Assembly: GCF_900112575.1 (NCBI RefSeq)
Contig: NZ_FOMH01000002.1
Location: 248,001-312,000 of the forward strand
DNA length: 64,000 bases
Reading direction: 5' to 3'
Source: Flavobacterium phragmitis
Lineage (GTDB): Bacteria; Bacteroidota; Bacteroidia; Flavobacteriales; Flavobacteriaceae
Part shown: piece after piece, positions 23,854 to 32,732 of the stretch
Layout of the letters: every line of letters starts with the position of its first letter
How positions within the stretch are numbered: position 1 is the stretch's first letter
Notes under the pieces: model-generated
Told to the model about the DNA's origin: nothing
Databases searched by the model: none
Seen by the model: only the letters and a program-made list of their open reading frames with translations
Made by a program: the position numbers and the translations under genes

Positions 23854-24705
23854 ATGAAAAAAATAATAATTCTTCTAATTGGATTTTTAGCTGTTTCCTG
23901 CACAAATGATGACTCTAAAGAATCTGAATTGGTTTCTATTACAACAGATTACTATGCAGATAATATTTTATGGGATTCTTCAAAATACTATTACTCAAAT
24001 AGTAAACTGGAAGATGTGAAAAACTTAGACAAGAGCCATACAAATTACAGCTACAATAATAATTTAATTGCTACAGCTTCTAATTATGAACCTGACGGTT
24101 TTTTATTCTCTACCAACAAATATACTTTTGACAGTAATGATCGTTTAACTGAATTTGCAGTAGTTTTTAGTGATAATAGCGAGATAAAATATACTATAAC
24201 CTATAACGAAACTACTATTCTTGTTACTTACAAGCACTACAATGGTAACGCTATAGTATACGAATTTGGTTTAAATGCAAACAAACAGATTATTAGTAAA
24301 AAAACAATCTCGGTAAACGGCGCTCCTCCTAGAGCAAATTCTTTAAGGTATCAATATACCTACGAAGGACAAAATTTGGTCGCTGTAACTTCTTTTAATG
24401 CTGAAACAAATGTTACGACGCCTCTTGTGACTTATACTTACGGCACTGAAAAAAATGAAGCAGATCCTTCCAAACATATGTATGGAAAGGCTTGGAAAAT
24501 GAATAGTTTTTTTATGGTAATAGTAAATGGAGGAAATTACACTTCACAAGTTTCTGAAAATATAGTTTCTAGTTACAAAGAGGGTACAAGAAATGCCACA
24601 ATTAACCGCGAATATAGTAATGGCAAAATTTCGAAAACGACAACAGAATACGTGTCTTCTTCAAATATTGCTATGAAGATTGTGTCTGTTTACGAATATA
24701 AATAG
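23854..24705 (+). CDS. lipoprotein, paralogue 2 of the same YD-repeat-like family
   Basis: 283 residues with lipobox LAVSCTN (Cys16). Blocks shared with the 22119 protein include NYSYNNNLIATASNYEPDG, FDSNDRLTEF, LNANKQI and GKAWKMNSF. A duplication with later divergence is evident. Expected to be an outer-membrane lipoprotein. The cluster shows no nearby SusD, TonB receptor or anti-sigma gene that would explain regulation. Confidence 0.7.
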   Translation: MKKIIILLIGFLAVSCTNDDSKESELVSITTDYYADNILWDSSKYYYSNSKLEDVKNLDKSHTNYSYNNNLIATASNYEPDGFLFSTNKYTFDSNDRLTEFAVVFSDNSEIKYTITYNETTILVTYKHYNGNAIVYEFGLNANKQIISKKTISVNGAPPRANSLRYQYTYEGQNLVAVTSFNAETNVTTPLVTYTYGTEKNEADPSKHMYGKAWKMNSFFMVIVNGGNYTSQVSENIVSSYKEGTRNATINREYSNGKISKTTTEYVSSSNIAMKIVSVYEYK

Positions 24706-24724
24706 AATTAGTTTCATTTTTGTA

Positions 24725-24759
24725 AAAAGTCTCGATTAGAATTATCTATCGAGACTTTT
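24725..24759. terminator. bidirectional terminator
   Basis: AAAAGTCTCGAT (24725-24736) pairs perfectly with ATCGAGACTTTT (24748-24759). It separates the lipoprotein gene (+) from the convergent NUDIX gene (-). Confidence 0.85.
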
Positions 24760-24838
24760 GTAATATTAGCTTGGCTTAAATATTTAGCTTTTACTTCCAA
24801 AAATATTGGAACAAATTTCAGTTTAAAACTCTAAAAAT

Positions 24839-25489
24839 TTAACTATTAGAATTTCTATCTGAATGATACGGGACAGTCGTAGCTATTTTTGCTATTGGTT
24901 TTTCTTCTTCAAACAACAATTTAATGTTTTCGTATGAATTTTTAAGCGCCTCTTTAATTTGTTCTGGGTTTAACCACGCTACTTTTTCGATTCCTTCTTC
25001 TAATTGGCCGTGTGGCGTTCCTTCAAAATCAGAAAACATTTCGAACCAATGTGTAATTTTAAGTTTGTATTTTCCGTTACGTTTAAAAATATGATACGTT
25101 TTCTGAAGTTTATTGGTAACTCTTAACTTATTTACTCCAGTTTCTTCTTCGACTTCGCGCATTGCAGTCGTTTCAATGTCCTCTCCCTTCTCTATTCCGC
25201 CTTTTGGTAAATCCCATTTTCCGTTTCTAAAGATAAACAGAACCTCTCCTTTCTTATTATAGACAAAGCCTCCGCCTGCTTTATTAACGGGAATTTTGGC
25301 TTTAAGGGTTTTCATCATTTCACTTTCGTCTGGATGATATAGAATCGCTTTTTGAATTTTATTCTGAAAAATTTTTATGATAAGCTGTTCGATATCAATA
25401 CTCTCCAACAAGAACAATTGGAAATCTGTTTCCTTTGAGATTTCATTTGTCAAAAAAAGTGGTTTGTCGTTTACAAAAACTTTATACAT
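24839..25489 (-). CDS. NUDIX hydrolase with N-terminal extension
   Basis: 216 residues. The Nudix box GGIEKGEDIETTAMREVEEE then TG (about 96-117) fits GX5EX7REUXEEXGU. About 65 N-terminal residues precede the Nudix fold, and a hydrophilic tail follows. These enzymes cleave a nucleoside diphosphate linked to another group; the substrate is unknown. It is divergent from pyrE with only 7 bases between the start codons, which suggests a nucleotide-related role. Confidence 0.88.
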   Translation of the reverse strand: MYKVFVNDKPLFLTNEISKETDFQLFLLESIDIEQLIIKIFQNKIQKAILYHPDESEMMKTLKAKIPVNKAGGGFVYNKKGEVLFIFRNGKWDLPKGGIEKGEDIETTAMREVEEETGVNKLRVTNKLQKTYHIFKRNGKYKLKITHWFEMFSDFEGTPHGQLEEGIEKVAWLNPEQIKEALKNSYENIKLLFEEEKPIAKIATTVPYHSDRNSNS

Positions 25490-25496
25490 TTGTATT
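25463..25496 (+). promoter_or_regulatory. pyrE promoter with near-leaderless start
   Basis: TTTG (25463-25466) and the exact -7 box TACATTTG (25485-25492) are separated by 18 bases, matching the Bacteroidota consensus TTTG-N17-23-TAnnTTTG. Transcription would begin near 25497-25500, at or within the pyrE ATG (25497). The promoter lies inside the first codons of the divergent NUDIX gene. Confidence 0.75.
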
Positions 25497-26141
25497 ATGA
25501 TTTTTAATAAAGATACTGCCGAAAAAACAGCCGAATTGCTTTTGCAAATAAATGCAATTAAATTGAATCCCGAAAATCCTTTTACATGGGCTTCTGGTTG
25601 GAAATCCCCTATTTACTGTGATAATAGGTTAATTCTTTCATTTCCGAGCATCAGAAACTATGTTCGTGATGAATTTGCCAAAAACATCGAAAAACAATTT
25701 GGAAAACCTGATGTAATCGCCGGTGTTGCCACTGGAGCCATTGGAGTTGGTATTTTGGTTGCCGAAAGTTTAGGTCTTCCATTCGTATATGTCCGTCCAG
25801 AGCCTAAAAAACACGGAAGACAAAACCAAGTCGAAGGTTTTTTACAAAAAGGTCAAAATGTTGTGGTTGTCGAAGATTTAATCTCCACAGGAAAAAGCAG
25901 CTTAATGGCTGTAGAAGCTTTAAGAAACGAAGGTGCCAATATTAAAGGTATGGCTGCCGTTTTTACTTATGGATTCAGTGTTGCAGAAGAAAACTTCAAA
26001 GAAGCAAATGTTGATTTATTCACTTTAAGTAACTACGAAAATCTATTGGATTTAGCGGTTCAGAAACAATATATCACAGAAGACCAACAATCAACTCTGC
26101 AAGAATGGAGCGTTAGCCCATCAACTTGGGGACAGGAGTAG
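25497..26141 (+). CDS. pyrE: orotate phosphoribosyltransferase
   Basis: 214 residues from the ATG at 25497; the longer frame from 25377 overlaps the divergent NUDIX gene and is rejected. The PRPP-binding loop VVVVEDLISTGKSSL (about 118-132) is diagnostic, and ASGWKSPIYCDNR near residue 31 matches the orotate-binding region. It joins PRPP and orotate to give OMP in pyrimidine synthesis. A GATTTTAG tract follows its stop. Confidence 0.94.
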   Translation: MIFNKDTAEKTAELLLQINAIKLNPENPFTWASGWKSPIYCDNRLILSFPSIRNYVRDEFAKNIEKQFGKPDVIAGVATGAIGVGILVAESLGLPFVYVRPEPKKHGRQNQVEGFLQKGQNVVVVEDLISTGKSSLMAVEALRNEGANIKGMAAVFTYGFSVAEENFKEANVDLFTLSNYENLLDLAVQKQYITEDQQSTLQEWSVSPSTWGQE

Positions 26142-26166
26142 ATTTTAGATTTTAGATTTTCTAAAA
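26141..26166. repeat. ATTTTAG tandem tract after pyrE
   Basis: Three GATTTT(A) units run from the pyrE stop codon region. In coding-strand sense this is the 3-prime form of the AAATCTAAAAT tract. Confidence 0.6.
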
Positions 26167-26327
26167 GTCGCTTCGCTCCTTTTTCGGGAATTTGGATTTA
26201 GAAATTTTGGATTTCATTTAATCCAAGCTTTGCGAACTTAACTAAAGCCAAAGTAAAGTAAAGCAAAAAGACCTTGCGAACTTTGCGGTAAAAAAACGCA
26301 TGATAAAACAAAAACAAAAAACACTAT

Positions 26328-26720
26328 ATGAACTTAGAAAGTCCAAAAGTTACTGTTCAGAAATCAGCTCAAGATTTATTCGATCAATTGACTGATGTTA
26401 AAAATTTTGAAAAATTAATGCCGGATAACATCGCTAAATTTGAAGTGACTGGCGAAGATGCTTTTATTTTTGGATTAAAAGGCATGCCGGAAATCAAATT
26501 GAAAATGAAAGACAAAGTAGCTCCAAACAAAATTGTTTTGGGTGCTGCAAGTGATAAACTTCCGTTTACACTAACTTCAAAAATTGATAGTATTTCTGAT
26601 TCGGAAAGTGCTGTTCAATTGTTCTTTGAAGGTGAATTCAATGCTATGATGGCCATGATGGTTAAAGGTCCAATAAGCAAGTTTATTGAAACTCTAGCAA
26701 ACAATATGAACAAACTATAA
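26328..26720 (+). CDS. SRPBCC-fold small protein
   Basis: 130 residues. The START/SRPBCC pattern is visible in SAQDLFDQLTDVKNFEKLMP (about 13-32) and a C-terminal helix MVKGPISKFIETLANNMNKL. It likely binds a hydrophobic ligand in the cytoplasm; none can be named. Its position after pyrE and before birA may be conserved in relatives, which is a recollection and not tested. It ends at a clear terminator. Confidence 0.75.
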   Translation: MNLESPKVTVQKSAQDLFDQLTDVKNFEKLMPDNIAKFEVTGEDAFIFGLKGMPEIKLKMKDKVAPNKIVLGAASDKLPFTLTSKIDSISDSESAVQLFFEGEFNAMMAMMVKGPISKFIETLANNMNKL

Positions 26721-26753
26721 TAATGATAAATTATTAATTGTGAATTATAAATG

Positions 26754-26784
26754 AAAAGCCTGATTTAACGATCGGGCTTTTTTT
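26754..26784 (+). terminator. rho-independent terminator
   Basis: AAAAGCCTGAT (26754-26764) pairs with ATCGGGCTTTT (26771-26781) with one G-U pair and a T-run. Confidence 0.85.
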
Positions 26785-27062
26785 TGTTATTGCCGCGAAG
26801 GCGCTAAGGCACAAAGTTTTTTTTGTTTCACGCAGATTTGGCTGATTGAGCAGATTAATTTTCCGTAAACACGCAGCATTTTTCACGCAGATTTAAAAGA
26901 TTTAAGCAGATTAATTTAATTATAAACTTTGCGACTTAGCGTCTTTGCGAGATTTCAAAAATACACAGACGCACTGAAGTGCGTCTCTACAGAAAACCTT
27001 TGCGACTTAGTGCCTTTGTGGCAAAAAATCTTAGCATCTTAGCATCTCAGAACCTTAGTAAC
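26785..27062. repeat. repeat-filled gap between SRPBCC and birA genes
   Basis: It contains CACGCAGATTT units (about 26829, 26877, 26897), GCGAAGGCGCTAAGGCACAAAG and CTTAGCATCTTAGCATCTCA (about 27029-27048) ending at the birA stop. On the birA strand the last tract reads CTAAG, the 3-prime form. No ORF or promoter is evident. Confidence 0.6.
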
Positions 27063-27791
27063 TTAGTAAAGCATCTTAACTTCCTTAATCTCAAATTCAG
27101 CAACAGAATCATCTTCCAACAAAACCTGTAATTTTCCTACAGAAGAAACGCCCTGAATAATTCCCATGAAGTTTTTATTGTCCAGATTGCTAAAAGGCAT
27201 TGGAACACCTTTTTTAAATAAAGAATTGAAATAATCATCCCATAAAAGCGCCGCAGAAGTTTTCCAAAGTTCAATTTTCTCTTTTAATTTTTCTACAATT
27301 AAAACAGCAATTTCTTCTTTCTCAAAAGTTTTACCCGAAATTACGGCAAGAGAAGAAGCGTTTGGTAAATCTGTATAATCGGTTTGATTGACATTAATCC
27401 CAATTCCGACAACTGACACTATTCTGCCATCGCTTTTAATGGTGTTTTCTATTAATATGCCAACCAATTTCTTATTGTATGACAGAATGTCGTTTGGCCA
27501 TTTAATACAAATATCAGGAATATTTAACGATTTTAAAACCTCTGAAACGGCAAGGGAAACGGCAACACTTAAATTAAAAACCTGTTCGTTGTCAAACAGA
27601 AAATCCTTCACCAACACACTCATAGTTAAGTTTTTACCAATTTCAGACTGCCATTTTCCGCCCATTTGCCCCTTGCCTTTTGTCTGATTTTCAGCGGTTA
27701 CCGTTGTAAAATTCTCCAGTTCATCCTGACTTGACAAGGCTTTCAGGAAATCATTTGTCGAATCTATGGCATCGAGTTTGATTAGTTTCAT
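27063..27791 (-). CDS. birA: biotin--[acetyl-CoA-carboxylase] ligase (class I, no DNA-binding domain)
   Basis: 242 residues, with the catalytic domain starting near residue 1 and no N-terminal HTH, so it is a ligase only. The biotin/ATP site motif KGKGQMGGKW (about 38-47) is a variant of GRGRRGRxW, and CIKWPNDILSYNKKLVGIL (about 98-116) is the KWPND motif. It biotinylates carboxylase subunits such as AccB. It is divergent from rsfS. Confidence 0.9.
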   Translation of the reverse strand: MKLIKLDAIDSTNDFLKALSSQDELENFTTVTAENQTKGKGQMGGKWQSEIGKNLTMSVLVKDFLFDNEQVFNLSVAVSLAVSEVLKSLNIPDICIKWPNDILSYNKKLVGILIENTIKSDGRIVSVVGIGINVNQTDYTDLPNASSLAVISGKTFEKEEIAVLIVEKLKEKIELWKTSAALLWDDYFNSLFKKGVPMPFSNLDNKNFMGIIQGVSSVGKLQVLLEDDSVAEFEIKEVKMLY

Positions 27792-27885
27792 TAAATAATT
27801 TAAATATCTTAATTTAATATTTTGTTAAGGTTCAAAAATAATCACAAAATTTGGTAACTTTACAAATTCACATATAAAATAATTC

Positions 27886-28257
27886 ATGGCGAAAAAGACT
27901 ATTAATAATGATGTTCTACTGGCGAACATAATCAAAGGGATTGAGGAAGTAAAAGGAAATGATATCGATATTCTTGACTTAAGAGAAATAGATACAGCTG
28001 TATGCGACTATTTTGTTATTTGCAACGGTAGCTCCAACACCCAAGTTAACGCCATCGTAAACTCAATTCAAAAAACAGTATCAAAAGACTTAAAAGATAA
28101 ACCTTGGCACGTAGAAGGTACAGATAACGCAGAATGGGTTTTAATGGATTATGTACACATTGTAGTACATGTTTTCCAAAAGCATATTCGCGAATATTAC
28201 AACATCGAAAGCCTTTGGGGCGACGCCAAGATCACTACAATCGAAAACAAATACTAA
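27886..28257 (+). CDS. rsfS: ribosome silencing factor
   Basis: 123 residues with the RsfS/Iojap pattern: DYFVICNGSSNTQVNAIV (about 42-59), WHVEGTDNAEWVLMDYVHI and HVFQKHIREYYNIESLWGDA. RsfS binds ribosomal protein uL14 and blocks subunit joining when nutrients are low. It precedes ftsH by 15 bases, a common arrangement in Bacteroidota. Confidence 0.95.
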   Translation: MAKKTINNDVLLANIIKGIEEVKGNDIDILDLREIDTAVCDYFVICNGSSNTQVNAIVNSIQKTVSKDLKDKPWHVEGTDNAEWVLMDYVHIVVHVFQKHIREYYNIESLWGDAKITTIENKY

Positions 28258-28272
28258 AGAAACTTTCACTAA

Positions 28273-30198
28273 ATGGCTAAAGATAATAATCCAAATCCGA
28301 ATAAATTTAAAATAAGTCCTTGGTTAATATACACCGCAATACTTTTAGTTTTTTTATTCATAAGTTTTGCCACAGGAGGATCTAGCTTAAGCGAACCTGC
28401 ACAATTAACTTCTTCTAAATTCAACACCTTATTAGAAAAAGGTCAGATTGAAAAAGTTATCGTTTACAACAAAGCAGAAGCTGAAGTATATTTAAATGCC
28501 GCTGCTCTTAAAGACCCGGCTAATAAAAAAGTAGCTGAAGATATTTTCAAACAACCAAACAAAGGTCCACATTATACTTTGGAAATTGGTAATGATCAGA
28601 TCTTTCAGACTAAACTGGAAAAAGCAGTTAACGAAGGCAAACTAAAAGATTTTAATTTCCTTCAAAAAAACAACTGGAGCGATATTTTAATCAGCTTACT
28701 TCCTATCATCATCATTGTGGGTGTATGGATTTTCATTATGCGTAAAATGTCTGGCGGAGGCGCTGGCGGAGGCGGACAGATTTTCAACATTGGAAAATCG
28801 AAAGCTAAATTATTCGATGAAAAAACAGACATCAAAACAACATTCAAAGATGTTGCTGGTTTAGAAGGTGCTAAAGAAGAAATTCAGGAAATTGTTGAAT
28901 TCCTTAAAAATCCAGAAAAATACACCAATCTGGGAGGTAAAATTCCAAAAGGAGCTTTATTGGTAGGACCTCCGGGGACTGGTAAAACTTTATTGGCAAA
29001 AGCTGTTGCCGGTGAAGCACAAGTACCTTTCTTCTCTTTATCAGGTTCTGACTTCGTTGAGATGTTTGTTGGAGTTGGTGCTTCACGTGTACGTGACTTA
29101 TTCAAACAAGCAAAAGAAAAATCACCTGCTATCATTTTCATCGATGAGATTGATGCTGTTGGTAGAGCTCGTGGAAAAAGCAATATGTCTGGCGGAAATG
29201 ACGAAAGAGAAAATACTTTGAACCAATTACTAACAGAAATGGATGGTTTTGGTACAAACTCAAACGTAATTGTTCTGGCTGCAACAAACAGAGCCGATGT
29301 ATTAGACAAAGCTTTAATGCGTGCAGGACGTTTTGACAGACAAATTTTTGTTGACTTACCAGACATTAGAGAAAGAGCTGAAATCTTCAAGGTACACTTG
29401 GCTCCTATCAAAAAAGTGGAAGGTCTTGACTTAGATTTCTTAGCTAAACAAACTCCAGGTTTCTCTGGTGCTGATATTGCGAATGTTTGTAACGAAGCTG
29501 CGCTTATTGCTGCTCGTAACAATAAACCAGCAGTTGACAGACAAGATTTCCTTGATGCTGTAGATAGAATTATTGGTGGTCTTGAAAAGAAAAACAAAAT
29601 CATTACTCCAGAAGAGAAAAGAGCAATTGCAATTCACGAAGCTGGTCACGCTACTGTAAGCTGGATGTTAGAGCATGCTGCACCACTTATCAAAGTGACT
29701 ATTGTTCCTCGTGGACAAAGTTTAGGAGCGGCTTGGTACTTACCTGAGGAAAGACAAATCGTTAGAACAGATCAGATGCTGGACGAAATGTGTGCTACTA
29801 TGGGAGGTAGAGCGGCTGAAAAAGTAACTTTTGACAGAATTTCTACTGGTGCTTTGAGTGACTTAGAAAAAGTAACTCGTCAGGCTCGTGCTATGGTAAC
29901 TATCTACGGACTAAACGATAAAATCGGAAACGTTACTTATTACGATTCTACTGGTCAAAGTGAGTACAACTTCTCTAAACCATATTCTGATGAAACAGCA
30001 AAAATTATTGACGCTGAAATTTCAGAATTAATCGAAGGCCAATACCAGAGAGCCATTCAGATATTAGAAGAAAACAAAGACAAGTTAAACCAACTTGCTG
30101 ATATCCTGATTGAAAAAGAAGTAATCTTTAAAGATGACTTAGAAAACATTTTTGGAAAACGAACTTTTGATAAAAATCTAGAAGAAGTAGTTTCATAA
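28273..30198 (+). CDS. ftsH: ATP-dependent zinc metalloprotease FtsH
   Basis: 641 residues. Two transmembrane helices (about 16-35 and 136-156) flank an extracytoplasmic domain, and a Gly-rich linker follows. The AAA domain carries Walker A GPPGTGKT (about 233-240), Walker B IIFIDEIDAVG and an arginine-finger region RAGRFDRQ. The protease domain has the zinc motif HEAGH (about 456-460). It degrades membrane and short-lived cytoplasmic proteins. Co-transcribed with rsfS and closed by a 17-bp hairpin terminator. Confidence 0.97.
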   Translation: MAKDNNPNPNKFKISPWLIYTAILLVFLFISFATGGSSLSEPAQLTSSKFNTLLEKGQIEKVIVYNKAEAEVYLNAAALKDPANKKVAEDIFKQPNKGPHYTLEIGNDQIFQTKLEKAVNEGKLKDFNFLQKNNWSDILISLLPIIIIVGVWIFIMRKMSGGGAGGGGQIFNIGKSKAKLFDEKTDIKTTFKDVAGLEGAKEEIQEIVEFLKNPEKYTNLGGKIPKGALLVGPPGTGKTLLAKAVAGEAQVPFFSLSGSDFVEMFVGVGASRVRDLFKQAKEKSPAIIFIDEIDAVGRARGKSNMSGGNDERENTLNQLLTEMDGFGTNSNVIVLAATNRADVLDKALMRAGRFDRQIFVDLPDIRERAEIFKVHLAPIKKVEGLDLDFLAKQTPGFSGADIANVCNEAALIAARNNKPAVDRQDFLDAVDRIIGGLEKKNKIITPEEKRAIAIHEAGHATVSWMLEHAAPLIKVTIVPRGQSLGAAWYLPEERQIVRTDQMLDEMCATMGGRAAEKVTFDRISTGALSDLEKVTRQARAMVTIYGLNDKIGNVTYYDSTGQSEYNFSKPYSDETAKIIDAEISELIEGQYQRAIQILEENKDKLNQLADILIEKEVIFKDDLENIFGKRTFDKNLEEVVS

Positions 30199-30225
30199 AT
30201 AATCAAGAAATACACAATATTTTTC

Positions 30226-30267
30226 AAAATCTTAATTCAAAACACCCTTTTGAATTAAGATTTTTTT
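30226..30267 (+). terminator. rho-independent terminator of rsfS-ftsH
   Basis: AAAATCTTAATTCAAAA (30226-30242) is a perfect complement of 30248-30264, followed by a T-run that overlaps the next gene's promoter. Confidence 0.9.
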
Positions 30268-30274
30268 ATCTTTG
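30267..30274 (+). promoter_or_regulatory. -7 box of the LUD-cdsA-psd operon
   Basis: TATCTTTG is an exact TAnnTTTG box located 39 bases before the ATG at 30314 and directly behind the ftsH terminator. A TTTTG 14 bases upstream is a poorly spaced -33 candidate. Confidence 0.55.
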
Positions 30275-30313
30275 AACGTTTTCAATTAACATGTAAAGTA
30301 TTTCATATAAAAA

Positions 30314-30919
30314 ATGAATTTTTTCAAAAAAATATTTGGCTCGAGTGAAGCCCCTTCTGACGAAGAGAACGAAAGCGAATATGCAGGTACCTCTGCACAG
30401 AACAGTCATTTATCTTTAGACGAACAATTTATTTTCAATTTCAAGAAAAATGGAGGTAAATTTTTGTACTGTGAAAACAAAAGTGAAGTAACTGAGCAGT
30501 TTGAAAACATTTTAGAAGAAAATGACTGGTTTGAACAAGAAGTTTTGTGCTATGAACCTGCACTATTTGGTTTATTAGACGAAAACAAATTATTTTACAT
30601 TGCGCCTTCAAATCCAAAATTCTTATTAGCCAGCTGTGAAAATCTTATAGCCGACGAAGGTTCTATATTATTTTCATCTAAACAAATTCGACAGAATAAA
30701 CCAAACGAATTACCTGCAAATATTGTTATTATAGCTACAACAAGCCAAATTCTTCCAATGAAAAGTGATGGATTGAGCGCTATAAAACGCAAGTACGACA
30801 GAGACATACCTACTAACATCACTACAATAAAATATTTCGAAAAAGCTAAAGAAGAAGACTTCACGCAATACGGAAGTGTTGCCAAAAACCTTTATTTACT
30901 GCTTTTAGAAGACCTTTAA
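30314..30919 (+). CDS. LUD-domain (LutC/YkgG-like) protein
   Basis: 201 residues. The LUD-type core runs from about 40 (LDEQFIFNFKKNGGKFLYCE) through GLLDENKLFYIAPSN, LIADEGSILFSSKQ and LPANIVIIATTSQILP. Relatives include the lactate-utilisation subunit LutC, but LutA and LutB are absent here. Bacteroidota commonly keep this gene just upstream of cdsA. The stop is one base before the cdsA start, implying an operon. Function in this context is unknown. Confidence 0.8.
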   Translation: MNFFKKIFGSSEAPSDEENESEYAGTSAQNSHLSLDEQFIFNFKKNGGKFLYCENKSEVTEQFENILEENDWFEQEVLCYEPALFGLLDENKLFYIAPSNPKFLLASCENLIADEGSILFSSKQIRQNKPNELPANIVIIATTSQILPMKSDGLSAIKRKYDRDIPTNITTIKYFEKAKEEDFTQYGSVAKNLYLLLLEDL

Positions 30920-30920
30920 G

Positions 30921-31811
30921 ATGAACGAAACGCTGAAGAGAACCATTTCTGGTGCTGTTTATATCGCTCTATTATTAAGTTCGATACTGTTTTCAACTGA
31001 AAGCTTCATTATCCTTTTTGGTGTTTTCCTAATCATCACGATTTACGAGTTTTCGAATATTGTAAATCTAAATAAGGTGTTTTCTATTCTTTTCGGTTTA
31101 CTCATTTACACATCAACAATTCTCGTTAGTCATTACAATAAACAAACAAGTAAATATCTTAATGATTCTTTTAATTCGAACATAAGTTTAGAAACCAACA
31201 TTAAACAGCTGGATTTAATTCTTCTGGCTATTACTATTGTTGTCTCCATTAAATGCATCATTTTTTTATTTTACGACTCTGTTCAAAAAATAAGTACTTC
31301 TTCTAAATATCTCTATTTATTAGGATACATTACACTTCCCTTTATCTTTATCGTTAAAATTTCATTTGGAACGAACGATTATAATCCGAAAATTATCATT
31401 GGATTATTTGTCTTAATCTGGACCAATGATACTTTTGCCTATTTGGTTGGAAAATCAATGGGAAAACATAAATTATTTGAACGTGTTTCTCCTAAAAAAA
31501 CAATCGAAGGATTTCTTGGCGGTGTTGTTTTTGCAGCATTTGCAGGTTTTTTAATTTCGAAATTTTATATTCAGGCTAAACCTGAGTTTAGCAATATGTC
31601 AATTTTAATTTGGACCATCATCGCTTTAATTGTCAGCATTTTTGGTACTATTGGAGATTTGATTGAATCTAAATTTAAAAGAATTGCCGGTGTAAAAGAC
31701 AGCGGTTCCATAATGCCCGGCCACGGAGGTATCTTAGATCGATTAGATAGTGTTATATTTGTAGCACCCATTATATTTTTATTTTATCAAATTTTATATT
31801 ATGTTTCATAA
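30921..31811 (+). CDS. cdsA: phosphatidate cytidylyltransferase
   Basis: 296 residues with about eight membrane helices. The CDS signature SKFKRIAGVKDSGSIMPGHG (about 252-271) with the following GGILDRLDS is complete. It makes CDP-diacylglycerol from phosphatidic acid and CTP, the branch point of phospholipid synthesis. It overlaps the psd start by 11 bases, so translation is coupled. Confidence 0.95.
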   Translation: MNETLKRTISGAVYIALLLSSILFSTESFIILFGVFLIITIYEFSNIVNLNKVFSILFGLLIYTSTILVSHYNKQTSKYLNDSFNSNISLETNIKQLDLILLAITIVVSIKCIIFLFYDSVQKISTSSKYLYLLGYITLPFIFIVKISFGTNDYNPKIIIGLFVLIWTNDTFAYLVGKSMGKHKLFERVSPKKTIEGFLGGVVFAAFAGFLISKFYIQAKPEFSNMSILIWTIIALIVSIFGTIGDLIESKFKRIAGVKDSGSIMPGHGGILDRLDSVIFVAPIIFLFYQILYYVS

Positions 31812-32454
31812 AGAAGGAGGCCCGTCCATTTTACTAGGTACTGTATTTACTGTAGCTGTACTTTTAATTGCTGATAAATTCATTGATATTGCATGGCTTA
31901 GAATGCTTGTTCAATTTGCGGCGGTTTTGATTTTGATCATTATTTTACAATTTTTTAGAAATCCTAAAAGAATTGCAATTAGAAACAGTGATCACATTCT
32001 GGCTCCTGTCGATGGAAAAGTTGTGGTTATCGAGGAAGTTTATGAAGGAGAATATTTTAAGGACAAACGTTTACAGGTTTCTATTTTTATGTCACCAATC
32101 AATGTGCACGTAACACGTTATGCAATGGATGGCATCATTAAATTCAGTAAATATCACCCTGGTAAATTTCTTGTTGCCTGGCATCCAAAAGCAAGTGAAG
32201 AAAACGAAAGAACTACTGTAGTTATCGAAAACGAAACTTTTGGCGCTGTTTTGTACAGACAAATTGCAGGTGCATTAGCTAGAAGAATTGTAAATTATGC
32301 TAAAGAAGGAATGCAGGTTGTTCAGGGAACTGACGCTGGTTTCATTAAATTTGGATCAAGAGTAGATTTATTTTTACCTTTAGGTACCCCAATCAACGTT
32401 GAGTTAAATCAAAAAGCGATTGGTGGAAAAACAATTATTGCTACAAAAGCATAA
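31801..32454 (+). CDS. psd: phosphatidylserine decarboxylase proenzyme
   Basis: 217 residues, the short class. Two N-terminal hydrophobic helices (about 10-50) anchor it. The pyruvoyl-forming Gly-Ser lies in IKFGSRVDLFLP (about 180-191), where cleavage would yield beta and alpha chains. Another family block is VFMSPINVHVTR-like SIFMSPINVHVTRYA (about 97-111). It decarboxylates phosphatidylserine to phosphatidylethanolamine. The pss gene is not in the window. Confidence 0.93.
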   Translation: MFHKEGGPSILLGTVFTVAVLLIADKFIDIAWLRMLVQFAAVLILIIILQFFRNPKRIAIRNSDHILAPVDGKVVVIEEVYEGEYFKDKRLQVSIFMSPINVHVTRYAMDGIIKFSKYHPGKFLVAWHPKASEENERTTVVIENETFGAVLYRQIAGALARRIVNYAKEGMQVVQGTDAGFIKFGSRVDLFLPLGTPINVELNQKAIGGKTIIATKA

Positions 32455-32724
32455 ATGACTGAAAAAGATTTAGATACTCGCTTTGCAGAAGCCGTAGAAA
32501 TTGCCATGACAATGACTCAGGCTTCACTGCCGCAAGATGTGCAGTTAAGACTTTATGCTTTTTACAAACAGGCAACTTTTGGTACAGCTGTCTATAATCA
32601 ATCTGAAAATTTTGATTTGAGAGACGCTTTCAAAACCAATGCCTGGATGCAGATCAGCCATATGTCGATTGATGAGGCGAAAGAAAATTATATCGAGATC
32701 ATTAATTCATTAACATCAAAATAA
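32455..32724 (+). CDS. acyl-CoA-binding protein
   Basis: 89 residues, the usual ACBP size. The four-helix pattern shows FAEAVEIAMTMTQ, LRLYAFYKQATFGTA (the YxxYKQAT core that contacts the CoA) and a C-terminal helix SIDEAKENYIEIINSL. It starts on the base after the psd stop. A role in holding acyl-CoA near phospholipid synthesis fits the operon. Confidence 0.88.
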   Translation: MTEKDLDTRFAEAVEIAMTMTQASLPQDVQLRLYAFYKQATFGTAVYNQSENFDLRDAFKTNAWMQISHMSIDEAKENYIEIINSLTSK

Positions 32725-32732
32725 ATAACATT

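Noticed and set aside
28884..29603. 239-residue open frame antisense to ftsH
   Set aside because: It lies wholly within the strongly conserved ftsH coding region, has a Ser/Phe-rich low-sense composition and no start context. It is a shadow of ftsH codons.
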